A stretch of 44,881 nt of DNA, taken from contig JABHHN010000056.1 of NCBI GenBank assembly GCA_018671515.1, positions 1 to 44,881 on the forward strand, given 5' to 3'. Positions 37,430 to 44,881 of the stretch are shown in pieces; position 1 is the stretch's first letter; each line of letters begins with the position of its first letter. A program made the position numbers and the translations under genes. The DNA is from an archaeon. Its GTDB lineage: Archaea > Nanobdellota > Nanobdellia > Woesearchaeales > GW2011-AR15. The notes under the pieces were generated by a model, which was not told the DNA's origin, ran no database searches, and worked only from the letters and a program-made list of their open reading frames with translations.

Positions 37430-38467
37430 TTATACACTTCTTAATTTATTTCTTATTGGTATTTCACTTTCATATACTTTTTTTATACCATCCCCTAGGG
37501 CTCTTTCTATTGCTCTAACTCTTTTGACTAAGAGCATAAAACCGTATGGGTCAACACTTCCACCGTGGTCAGTTCCCCACATTGATTTGTCAAGTGTGAT
37601 ATGTCTTTCAATAGAAGTTGCTCCAAGGGCTACTGCTGCTACTGTGGTAGGTAGACCTACTTCATGACCACTATATCCAATAGGACAATCAAATCTTTCT
37701 CTAAAATTTGGTATCACATTTAGATTAAGTTCTTCATGTTTTGATGGGTAAGTGGATGTACAATGCATGATGATTAAATTATCAATGTCAAGAATATTTA
37801 CAGTATTTTTGATTTCTTCTATTGTGCTCATACCTGTAGAAATTATCATTGGTTTTCCTTTGGAAGCTGTATATTTTACAAGCTCTTCATCGGTTAGTGA
37901 AGCAGATGCAATCTTATAGCAAGGAGGATTGAATTTATCTATAAAATCTACACTTGGCTTATCCCAACATGATGCAAACCAAAGCATACCTTTTTCTTTA
38001 CAGTATTTATCAATTTCTTCAAATTCTTTCTGCCCAAATTCAATCTTTTTTTTATATTCAAAATAAGTCATAGTTCCCCAAGGTGTTTCTCTTATTTTAT
38101 CTCTTTCATGCTTTGGGACACAGATTTCTGGTTCTCTTTTTTGGAATTTAACAGCATCACAACCACAATCAACAGCAGTATCTATCAATTTTTTTGCAAT
38201 TTCTAAATCTCCATTATGGTTAATACCTATTTCTGCTATTATTAATGTTGGAAAACCTTTGCCTACCCATTTATTTCCTATTTTTACTTTTTTTTCTTTT
38301 TTTGGAATTGACTCAATATTGAATTTATTTTGTCTGAAATTTAACCATGCAATTTTTATGGCTTCTGGTTTTCCAGAAACGAGCTTATTACTTTCTTCAA
38401 CATATTTGTCAATGTCTTCAACCAGTACGTTTGGTAAAGTTACAGAATCATATCCTTCTTTTGGCAT
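37430..38467 (-). CDS. neuB: Nonulosonic acid synthase (NeuB TIM barrel) with N-terminal RHH-like segment, no SAF domain
   Basis: 'LIIAEIGINHNGDLEIAKKLID', 'DAVKFQKR', 'IISTGMSTIEEI', 'HCTSTYPSKHEELNLNVI', 'IGYSGHEVGL', 'IERHITLDKSMWGTDHGGSVDP'; N-term 'YDSVTLPNVLVEDIDKYVEESNKLVSGKPEAIKIAWLNFRQ'. Confidence 0.95.
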   Translation of the reverse strand: MPKEGYDSVTLPNVLVEDIDKYVEESNKLVSGKPEAIKIAWLNFRQNKFNIESIPKKEKKVKIGNKWVGKGFPTLIIAEIGINHNGDLEIAKKLIDTAVDCGCDAVKFQKREPEICVPKHERDKIRETPWGTMTYFEYKKKIEFGQKEFEEIDKYCKEKGMLWFASCWDKPSVDFIDKFNPPCYKIASASLTDEELVKYTASKGKPMIISTGMSTIEEIKNTVNILDIDNLIIMHCTSTYPSKHEELNLNVIPNFRERFDCPIGYSGHEVGLPTTVAAVALGATSIERHITLDKSMWGTDHGGSVDPYGFMLLVKRVRAIERALGDGIKKVYESEIPIRNKLRSV

Positions 38468-38478
38468 TTTATATCACC

Positions 38479-38489
38479 TGTACAGTACA
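38479..38489. promoter_or_regulatory. Candidate operator half-site TGTACAGTACA at the expected neuB transcription start
   Basis: Contains GTACAGTAC, the same 9-mer as one arm of the 22-bp palindrome; 12 bp upstream of the neuB ATG. Confidence 0.55.
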
Positions 38490-38500
38490 ACTTAGTTTAA

Positions 38501-38512
38501 AATATATAAATT
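38501..38512 (-). promoter_or_regulatory. Candidate TATA box for neuB
   Basis: Minus strand AATTTATATATT (plus aatatataaatt); ~25 nt upstream of the GTACAGTAC half-site. Confidence 0.5.
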
Positions 38513-38540
38513 TAACTAAAAATCAACAAAAATAAGGTCA

Positions 38541-38562
38541 AGTACAGTACTAGTACTGTACT
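38541..38562. promoter_or_regulatory. Perfect 22-bp palindrome AGTACAGTACTAGTACTGTACT, candidate operator upstream of neuB
   Basis: Sequence equals its own reverse complement; four GTAC units; lies 1 bp past the neuA stop codon and upstream of neuB. Confidence 0.7.
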
Positions 38563-38563
38563 A

Positions 38564-39244
38564 TTATTTGAATAATTTAAAATATATTTGTTCACATAAC
38601 CAAAAATCAAAGGGTTCATCAATTTCAAAAGAAGTATCATAAGGCATTTCATAAATTCCTATTTTTCCAAATAATCTGTTTTTTTCTTTAAGGAAGCCAT
38701 CTGTTTTAAAAACATAAATAGAACCATTTTCTTTGAATTCTTTTTCTCTATCTTGTCTTCTTGGTCTGTTCTTAAAATCATAATTGAAAGATTGTGCAGA
38801 ATCTTTTTTTATCTTCCAGATGAAGTGAATGTTTTCAGATACACTAAGACATGAATCCGAACCTTTATTTATCATCATTTTTATTTGATTGTCAATATCA
38901 TCTTTATTTCTTAATGGTGATGTGCACTGTAATAATACTATCATATCTGGCACGTAATTTTCTTTTTCTTTAAGATAAGATATTACATGTTCAATAGCAG
39001 GTTCTGTTGGTGTTGTGTCTTGAGCAAGTTCATTTGGTCTATTGATTACTTCTGCTCCAAATTTTAATGAGACATCCTTGATTGCTTGAGAATCGGTTGA
39101 AACAATAGTTCTGTTAATTAATTCAGAATTAAGTGATTGTTCTATAGTATGAGCAATAAGTGGTTTTCCTGCAAATTCTTTTATATTTTTTCCAGGAATC
39201 CCTTTTGAACCACCGCGTGCAGGGATGATTGAAATTATTTTCAT
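38564..39244 (-). CDS. neuA: CMP-nonulosonic acid (acylneuraminate) cytidylyltransferase
   Basis: 'IISIIPARGGSKGIPGKNIKEFAGKPLIAHTIEQSL', 'VLLQCTSPLRNKDDID', 'RPRRQDREKEFKENGSIYVF'. Confidence 0.96.
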   Translation of the reverse strand: MKIISIIPARGGSKGIPGKNIKEFAGKPLIAHTIEQSLNSELINRTIVSTDSQAIKDVSLKFGAEVINRPNELAQDTTPTEPAIEHVISYLKEKENYVPDMIVLLQCTSPLRNKDDIDNQIKMMINKGSDSCLSVSENIHFIWKIKKDSAQSFNYDFKNRPRRQDREKEFKENGSIYVFKTDGFLKEKNRLFGKIGIYEMPYDTSFEIDEPFDFWLCEQIYFKLFK

Positions 39245-39245
39245 T

Positions 39246-39722
39246 TTATTTTTTTAATATCAGGTCACAAATTTCTCTGATAGCCCCTTCTCCACCTTTT
39301 TTTCTAGTAATATAATCTGAGATGCTTTTTACATCTTCATAAGCATCATTTACTGCGATACCTATGCCTACAAACTTAATACATTCTATATCGTTTATAT
39401 CATTCCCTATAAAACAGACATTTTCAACAAGTAGGTTTTTTTTTTCAATTTCTTTTTGAAGAACAACTATTTTTTTATCAATACTTTGGATACAATCTAT
39501 ATTAAGTTTTTTACATCTTGCACTTACGACCTTATTTTTTTCTTTTGAAATAACTATGACATCAATGCCTGCTTTTTTAAGCAATTCTATTCCAAACCCA
39601 TCACTTCTATTACAGATTACAGATTCTTTTCCATTTTCATCGACAATGACTTTATTATCGGTCATTACACCATCAAAATCAAGTACAAGCAATTTTATTT
39701 TTTGAAATTTTTTTATGTCCAT
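39246..39722 (-). CDS. KdsC-like HAD phosphatase
   Basis: 'LLVLDFDGVMTDN', 'CNRSDGFGIELLKKAGIDVIVISKE', 'CFIGNDINDIECI', 'AVNDAYEDVKSISDYITRKKGGEGAIREICD'. Confidence 0.93.
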   Translation of the reverse strand: MDIKKFQKIKLLVLDFDGVMTDNKVIVDENGKESVICNRSDGFGIELLKKAGIDVIVISKEKNKVVSARCKKLNIDCIQSIDKKIVVLQKEIEKKNLLVENVCFIGNDINDIECIKFVGIGIAVNDAYEDVKSISDYITRKKGGEGAIREICDLILKK

Positions 39723-39744
39723 CTTCTATGAAAAAGAGATATAT

Positions 39745-41463
39745 CTATTTAATGTTTTCTGCAAAACTATCTTCTTTTAGTTTCAAAAATTTGAAATTGT
39801 TATATTTTGCATTTGTATAATCAAAATTTGATCCCATAGCGTCTCTTATTTCTTTTATTCCGTCTTCTATACTATGACTAGATTTGTATTTTAAGACATT
39901 ACTTATTTTATCGAAGTTTACTCTATAATCTCTTTTATCAAAGTCTTTTCCATCAACATTCATCTTGCTTGGAATGATTTTATTCACTATTTTTCCAATG
40001 TCTAATATTTTGAAATTCTGATCATTTGATCCAATATTGAATATTTGTTTTCCTACTTTTTTTGTGGAAGCTTCAATGGCAAGTACATATGCATCAGCTG
40101 CATCAGCTACATGAAGCATTGGTCTCCATTGATCACCACCAAAAATTGAAAATTCTCCTTTTCTTATTGCTAATGCTGTTAGAATATTTAGTACAAGATC
40201 AAATCTTGGTCTAAATGACCATCCGTATAATGTTCCCATTCTCATAATTGTCGGTGAAAAATTATCATTTGCAAGATTCATTATTCCATTTTCACTGTTA
40301 ATTTTGTCTCTTGCATATAATGAGACTGGATTTAATTTTGAATTTTCATTTAATATTTTATTTCCATGTCCATATACACTACAACTGGAAGCAAAGATGA
40401 ATCTATTTATTTGGTTATATTTACATATGTTAGCAATATTGACTGTGGATAAAAAATTCTGTTCAATAGTATACTTAGGTGATATTGAACATGCTGGATC
40501 GCCAACAATTCCTGCCAGATGAACTACTGCATTTATTCCAGTTGCAGCTTTTGCTACAACATCTATGTGTTTTAGATCACCTTTTACAAATTCAAAATTT
40601 GGATTATTTTTGAGATTTTTTATAGAATCATTTCCATATAAGAGATTATCTAATATTCTAACTTTGTGTCCTCTTCCAAGAAGTTTTCTTGCTAAGATGG
40701 AACCAAGATATCCTGCACCACCTGTAATCAAAACAGATTTAGTTTTATTATTATCAAGAATTAAAATTTCATCTTTGAATTTTTCTGCATTGATTATGTC
40801 AATAACTTTCTTGTTTTTATCAAGGACAGGTATTTTAATATTTCCTTTTATGGGACAGTTTTTAAGTTCTTTAATTATCTCTTCTTTTGTTTTCTTATCA
40901 TGTATAACAAAAGGTTTTTTATTGACAATTTTAGAAATAGGTTCATTTAATGAAATACCTTGAGATATTGCATCTCTTATGTTTTTATCAGTAATTATTC
41001 CAAATAATTTATTTTCTTTAATGACAATTGATATACCTTCACCTGATATATCAATTTTTTTCATGACTTGAAATATATTTTCATTTGGTGTTGAATAAAG
41101 AAAATTTTGTTCAATGTCAAATTTTTCTTTTTTTCTTTTTGTTGATTTGTATATTGCAACAATCTTACCTTTTTTATCTAAAAGGGGGATGGTACTTTGA
41201 TATCCTAATTCTTTGGCTTTATTATTTAATTTTTCCTTTGAAGTTTTTTTTGTTCCTGAAATAAATTTTTTGTTCATTATTTCATTGACTTCATTATCAA
41301 GGTTTATTTTGTTTATGAAGGCTCTCCTAAGATCTCCACCAGAAATTATTCCAACTAGAACATCTTGTCTATTTACGATGAATACTATTCCATAAAAATT
41401 AATTGTAGGTATTATTTCTCTGATGAGTGCATCATCAAAGTGTTTCATATTTTTTATTTCCAT
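39745..41463 (-). CDS. Fusion: tandem CBS domains (apparently four) + extended-SDR nucleotide-sugar epimerase/reductase
   Basis: N-half CBS motifs ('VLVGIISGGDLRRAF', 'STIPLLDKKGKIVAIY', 'KLFGIITDKNIRDAI', 'KIPVLDKNKKVIDII'); C-half 'VLITGGAGYLGSILARKLLGRGHKVRILDNLLYG', 'SSCSVYGHGN', 'YARDK'. Confidence 0.93.
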   Translation of the reverse strand: MEIKNMKHFDDALIREIIPTINFYGIVFIVNRQDVLVGIISGGDLRRAFINKINLDNEVNEIMNKKFISGTKKTSKEKLNNKAKELGYQSTIPLLDKKGKIVAIYKSTKRKKEKFDIEQNFLYSTPNENIFQVMKKIDISGEGISIVIKENKLFGIITDKNIRDAISQGISLNEPISKIVNKKPFVIHDKKTKEEIIKELKNCPIKGNIKIPVLDKNKKVIDIINAEKFKDEILILDNNKTKSVLITGGAGYLGSILARKLLGRGHKVRILDNLLYGNDSIKNLKNNPNFEFVKGDLKHIDVVAKAATGINAVVHLAGIVGDPACSISPKYTIEQNFLSTVNIANICKYNQINRFIFASSCSVYGHGNKILNENSKLNPVSLYARDKINSENGIMNLANDNFSPTIMRMGTLYGWSFRPRFDLVLNILTALAIRKGEFSIFGGDQWRPMLHVADAADAYVLAIEASTKKVGKQIFNIGSNDQNFKILDIGKIVNKIIPSKMNVDGKDFDKRDYRVNFDKISNVLKYKSSHSIEDGIKEIRDAMGSNFDYTNAKYNNFKFLKLKEDSFAENIK

Positions 41464-41475
41464 AATCTTATCAAC

Positions 41476-42609
41476 TCACTTGAAAAATTTATTTATTGAG
41501 GCAATCATATAGTCTAATTGATCTATACTCATATCAGGATAAAGTGGTAAAGTTAGAACACAATCAGAGAGATTTTCAGTTATTGGAAGGTCTCCTAGTT
41601 TGCATCCGTATTTTTTTATATTTATTGTCTTTAGATGAATAGGCATAAAATATACTTTTGTAATTATTCCTGATTCTTTTAGGTGATTTTGTAGTGCATC
41701 TCTTGTTTCTTTATCTTGTAGTTTAATTGTGTACATTTGGTAAACTTGAAAATGACCTGGTAATTCTACAGGGATTCTTATTTCTTTTATTTTTGATAGG
41801 CTTTGACTCAGATAATGTGAATGTTTTCTTCTTAGAGTTATAACTTCTTCTATCTTATTAAATTGTGAAAGACCAAGTGCAGCAATCATTGTTGGCATTC
41901 TGAAATTGAATCCTGCTTGTATGTAATCATTATCTTTTGTTGAAGAAAAATAATCTTCTGCTAATTCAACTCTTCCATGAGATCTAAGGAGCTTAGCTTT
42001 TTGATAGACTACTTCATCATCAGTAATAATCATCCCTCCTTCTCCAGTAGCAAGGACTTTATTTTGGCAAAAACTAAATATTGCAGAGTGTCCAAATGTA
42101 CCAATTTTTTTCTCATTGATATGTGATCCAAGGGATTCTGCAGAATCTTCAATGAATAAAATATTATTTTCATCAGCAATTTTTCTTAATTCAATAGTGT
42201 CTTTGCCTGGAAATCCACCATATTGAATTGTGATTATTGCTTTTGTATTTTTTGTAATCTTTTTTTTAACATCATTTACATCAAGACCAAAAGTTGAGGT
42301 CTCTGATTCAGCAAAAACAGGTTTTCCTCCTGCAAGAATAACTGCATTTGATGTAGCAATAAATGTAAAAGAAGGTACGATTACTTCACTTCCTTCAATA
42401 CCATGTGCAAGAAGAAGCACGTGGAGTGCGGATGTTCCTGAGTTGAATGCAAGTGCATATTTTGTTCCAACATAATCTGAAATTTTTTTTTCAAATTCTT
42501 CAATTTCAGAGCCAACTGCCCAATATGTTCCTCTTTTGATTATGTTTGTCACAGCATCAATATCTTGTTGATCCCAATGGGTCTTGAAAAGTGGTATTTT
42601 TATTGTCAT
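41476..42609 (-). CDS. DegT/DnrJ/EryC1/StrS-family sugar aminotransferase
   Basis: 'YALAFNSGTSALHVLLLA', 'EVIVPSFTFIATSNAVILAGGKPVFAE', 'LFIEDSAESLGSHI', 'GHSAIFSFCQNKVLATGEGGMIITDD'. Confidence 0.97.
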   Translation of the reverse strand: MTIKIPLFKTHWDQQDIDAVTNIIKRGTYWAVGSEIEEFEKKISDYVGTKYALAFNSGTSALHVLLLAHGIEGSEVIVPSFTFIATSNAVILAGGKPVFAESETSTFGLDVNDVKKKITKNTKAIITIQYGGFPGKDTIELRKIADENNILFIEDSAESLGSHINEKKIGTFGHSAIFSFCQNKVLATGEGGMIITDDEVVYQKAKLLRSHGRVELAEDYFSSTKDNDYIQAGFNFRMPTMIAALGLSQFNKIEEVITLRRKHSHYLSQSLSKIKEIRIPVELPGHFQVYQMYTIKLQDKETRDALQNHLKESGIITKVYFMPIHLKTINIKKYGCKLGDLPITENLSDCVLTLPLYPDMSIDQLDYMIASINKFFK

Positions 42610-43580
42610 ATTATTTTGCCCTCATATCTATATAATGGAAAAAAATTATTATTAGTAAATTCATTTTTTTTAAATTTTATATTAATTAAAGTATTATAAA
42701 TTTCTTTGTTGAATATCAAATTTGCAGTATAGTATCGCATAAAAATTGTTGAGAAGTCTTTTTTAAATAGATAGAGCGTATCATTTTCATCTTTAGAATT
42801 CCCACCACCAAGCAAAAGAATATCACAATTTTTTCTTTTGCCGAATTTAACTGCTTCATTGATTATTATTGTAATAGGATTATACTTTTTAAATTCATTT
42901 AAGCTTGCTGATAAGTGATAGTGCATTTTATTGTCTTTGAAAATAAAAATTGATCCACCAATGATTTTTTCACCTATTTTTGCTATCAATAAGATTGAAT
43001 TTTCATTTAAGTTTTCCAAAAGTTTTTTAAAATAATTAAATGGAAAAAAATATTCTTTTTTTGAATTTTTTTCATTCATCTTAGTATTATAAATTTCCCA
43101 AAATTTTTTTATTTGGTTTTCATTAGAGGCTATTTCTATTTTTATACCTTGTTTAATTCCTTTTCTTATTTTTTGTCTTTTTTTTTTTTGGAATTGGTTA
43201 AATATTTCATCGTAATTTTCTTTTAAATTTATACCAACAATTTTGTTTCTTTTTGTTATTTGGATATCATTTTCAAAAAATATTTGATTGTTTAGGATTG
43301 GATTGAATCTTAAAAATAGTGAAACATAATTATTTAACGCACAGTATTTATTGAATTCAGATAAAAATTTTTTTATTAGTACATCATTAGGATTATTAAC
43401 TATTGGGCCAGAATATCCATATGGTGATATTAAATCATAATAATTGTCAAGAGTTTTATTGTTAATATTTACATTTATTTTTCTTTTTATAATGGGCATT
43501 AATATAGATTTTTTTTCATTTTTATAAAATATTAAAAGAGGCTGCCCAAAAAATGAATTATTTTCATTACTTTTATACAT
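42606..43580 (-). CDS. FemAB/GNAT-like acyltransferase (N-terminus probably starts further upstream)
   Basis: 'KKKRQKIRKGIKQGIKIEIASNENQIKKFWEIYNTKM', 'SILLIAKIGEKIIGGSIFIFKDNKMHYHLSASL', 'LLLGGGNSKDENDTLYLFKKDFS'. Frame open upstream to the TAG at 43701-43703. Confidence 0.8.
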   Translation of the reverse strand: MYKSNENNSFFGQPLLIFYKNEKKSILMPIIKRKINVNINNKTLDNYYDLISPYGYSGPIVNNPNDVLIKKFLSEFNKYCALNNYVSLFLRFNPILNNQIFFENDIQITKRNKIVGINLKENYDEIFNQFQKKKRQKIRKGIKQGIKIEIASNENQIKKFWEIYNTKMNEKNSKKEYFFPFNYFKKLLENLNENSILLIAKIGEKIIGGSIFIFKDNKMHYHLSASLNEFKKYNPITIIINEAVKFGKRKNCDILLLGGGNSKDENDTLYLFKKDFSTIFMRYYTANLIFNKEIYNTLINIKFKKNEFTNNNFFPLYRYEGKII

Positions 43581-43689
43581 ATTTAAATTGTAAATATTAC
43601 AATAATCAAATGTGTTGTATATGTCTTTGTTATATGATTCATTGATTAAAGAATCCCATTTACTTTTATCTTCAATTATTTTTAAGATT

Positions 43690-44814
43690 TTATTTCCCCT
43701 CTAAAATTTTCAAAATTTGTTGTGTTGCTTTAAGGTAAAAAGTTCCATCACCATAAGGATTTATAATTTTTTTTATCTCGTCTTTGAATTTTTGGTCAGT
43801 TAAAGCTTTTGTAAATGTTGAATCAATATTTAGAAAACTATCATCTAATTCTAAAACATTGTTAGCTTTAAGTCTATTTTTTTGTCTATTTCCAACAAGA
43901 ATAAATGGTTTTCTAAATGATGGCAATTCAATTATGCCAGAACTAGAATTTCCAATCATCAAGTTACATATATTTATTATTCCTAAATAGTCTTCTCTAT
44001 TTAGATTTTTATGGACATTTAAATTAGAATTATTTTTTGAAAAATTTAACAATATTTCATTAATCTTTCTTCCACCAGAATCTGAATTACCATAAATTGC
44101 AATAATATTATATTCTTTGTTTTTGAAATAATTAAGCAATTTTTTCACATTTTCAATGGATTTTTTTATTTCTTTTGTATCAGGATGAATCATAAATACT
44201 AGATTTTTTTTTGATAAATCAATATTATATTTTTTGCAGGTTTCTTCTTTTGAAAGATAATTTTTTAAATAGATATCATCCAATCCTGGCTCACCAAAAT
44301 TAAAAATTTTTGTTTTATCCATACCCAAATTAATAATTTTTGAAAAGGATTCTGAATTTCCTACAAAATGATAATCTGAAAAAGAGGTCACAGCATATCT
44401 TATTTTGTTGTCAATAGATCCTGATAAGTCGCCACCACCTTGATGAATAATAGGTATATTCAAAAATGCACCTGTTAATGATCCAACAAGTGATTCAGAT
44501 CTATCTCCTTCAACAAATATAAGATCTGGATTAATTTTAGATATTTCTTTAATAAAACCACCTAGCATATTTTGAATGCAAATTAGCATGGATTTTAGGT
44601 CATCATTTTCAGGTATTCCTGATGTTGAACTGTATTTGAAACCATCATTTATTATATTATTAATAGTATTTCCAAATTCTTCTTTAAGGTGCATTCCAGT
44701 TACTAATATATGTAAATTGACATCTTTTCTTAATTCAATTAAAGTTCTTTTCATCAAACCATAATCTGCTCTACTTCCTGAAATATAGCATACGGTTTTT
44801 ATTTTATTTTTCAT
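43690..44814 (-). CDS. neuC: UDP-N-acetylglucosamine 2-epimerase (hydrolysing), NeuC/LegG-like
   Basis: 'VCYISGSRADYGLMKRTL', 'HILVTGMHLKEEFG', 'DLIFVEGDRSESLVGSLTGAFLNIPIIHQGGGDLSGSIDNKIRYAVTSFSDYHFVGN', 'LMIGNSSSGIIELPSFRKPFILVGNRQKNR'. Confidence 0.96.
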   Translation of the reverse strand: MKNKIKTVCYISGSRADYGLMKRTLIELRKDVNLHILVTGMHLKEEFGNTINNIINDGFKYSSTSGIPENDDLKSMLICIQNMLGGFIKEISKINPDLIFVEGDRSESLVGSLTGAFLNIPIIHQGGGDLSGSIDNKIRYAVTSFSDYHFVGNSESFSKIINLGMDKTKIFNFGEPGLDDIYLKNYLSKEETCKKYNIDLSKKNLVFMIHPDTKEIKKSIENVKKLLNYFKNKEYNIIAIYGNSDSGGRKINEILLNFSKNNSNLNVHKNLNREDYLGIINICNLMIGNSSSGIIELPSFRKPFILVGNRQKNRLKANNVLELDDSFLNIDSTFTKALTDQKFKDEIKKIINPYGDGTFYLKATQQILKILEGK

Positions 44815-44881
44815 AGTGTGTTTTTTCCTATCTTTTTTGAGCTATTAATATTGAATAACTCATTTGTTCTTTTTCGTTTTG

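Noticed and set aside
39745-41463. Calling the SDR a LegB-type 4,6-dehydratase
   Set aside because: It has SSCSVYG/YxxxK rather than the TDEVYG-type signature, so epimerase/reductase is safer.
1-44881. CRISPR array, transposon or prophage
   Set aside because: No regularly spaced repeat-spacer pattern, transposase, integrase or phage structural protein recognised in the ORFs.

Overview
AT-rich archaeal chromosome segment. The gene set (aMBF1, THUMP methyltransferase, NFACT, archaeal-type 5S rRNA, PGF-pre-PGF surface protease, bacterial-type GyrA/ScpB) looks DPANN/Woesearchaeota-like; this is inferred from gene content, not searched. Left part (1-25.7 kb): glmS 3' end, truncated NFACT, stand-alone 5S rRNA, a ribbon-helix-helix (RHH)-nucleotidyltransferase fusion divergent from a UDP-sugar dehydrogenase, a DASS/SLC13 transporter, an LTD surface protein, a chromosome-organisation block (ScpB, GyrA), a THUMP methyltransferase, aMBF1, a 1955-aa surface subtilase with a cytoplasmic tail, tRNA-Leu(CAA) with flanking partial duplications, and a three-gene coiled-coil cluster. 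Right part (25.9-44.8 kb): a cell-surface glycan locus. It combines a sulfate-activation module (CysQ-like, nucleotidyltransferase/degenerate-APS-kinase fusion, canonical CysC, sulfotransferase) with a nonulosonic (sialic/legionaminic-type) acid operon (NeuC, FemAB-like, DegT aminotransferase, 4xCBS-SDR fusion, KdsC-like phosphatase, NeuA, NeuB, GT-B, two Gfo/Idh). The most interesting candidate system: NeuB lacks the usual C-terminal SAF domain, carries an N-terminal RHH-like DNA-binding segment, and is preceded by a perfect 22-bp palindrome built from GTAC units plus a matching half-palindrome at the expected transcription start. This suggests a biosynthetic enzyme that doubles as its own repressor. 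A second RHH-enzyme fusion (the nucleotidyltransferase at 3.0-3.8 kb) supports this as a recurring mode. All calls are by eye from sequence; no database search was run.
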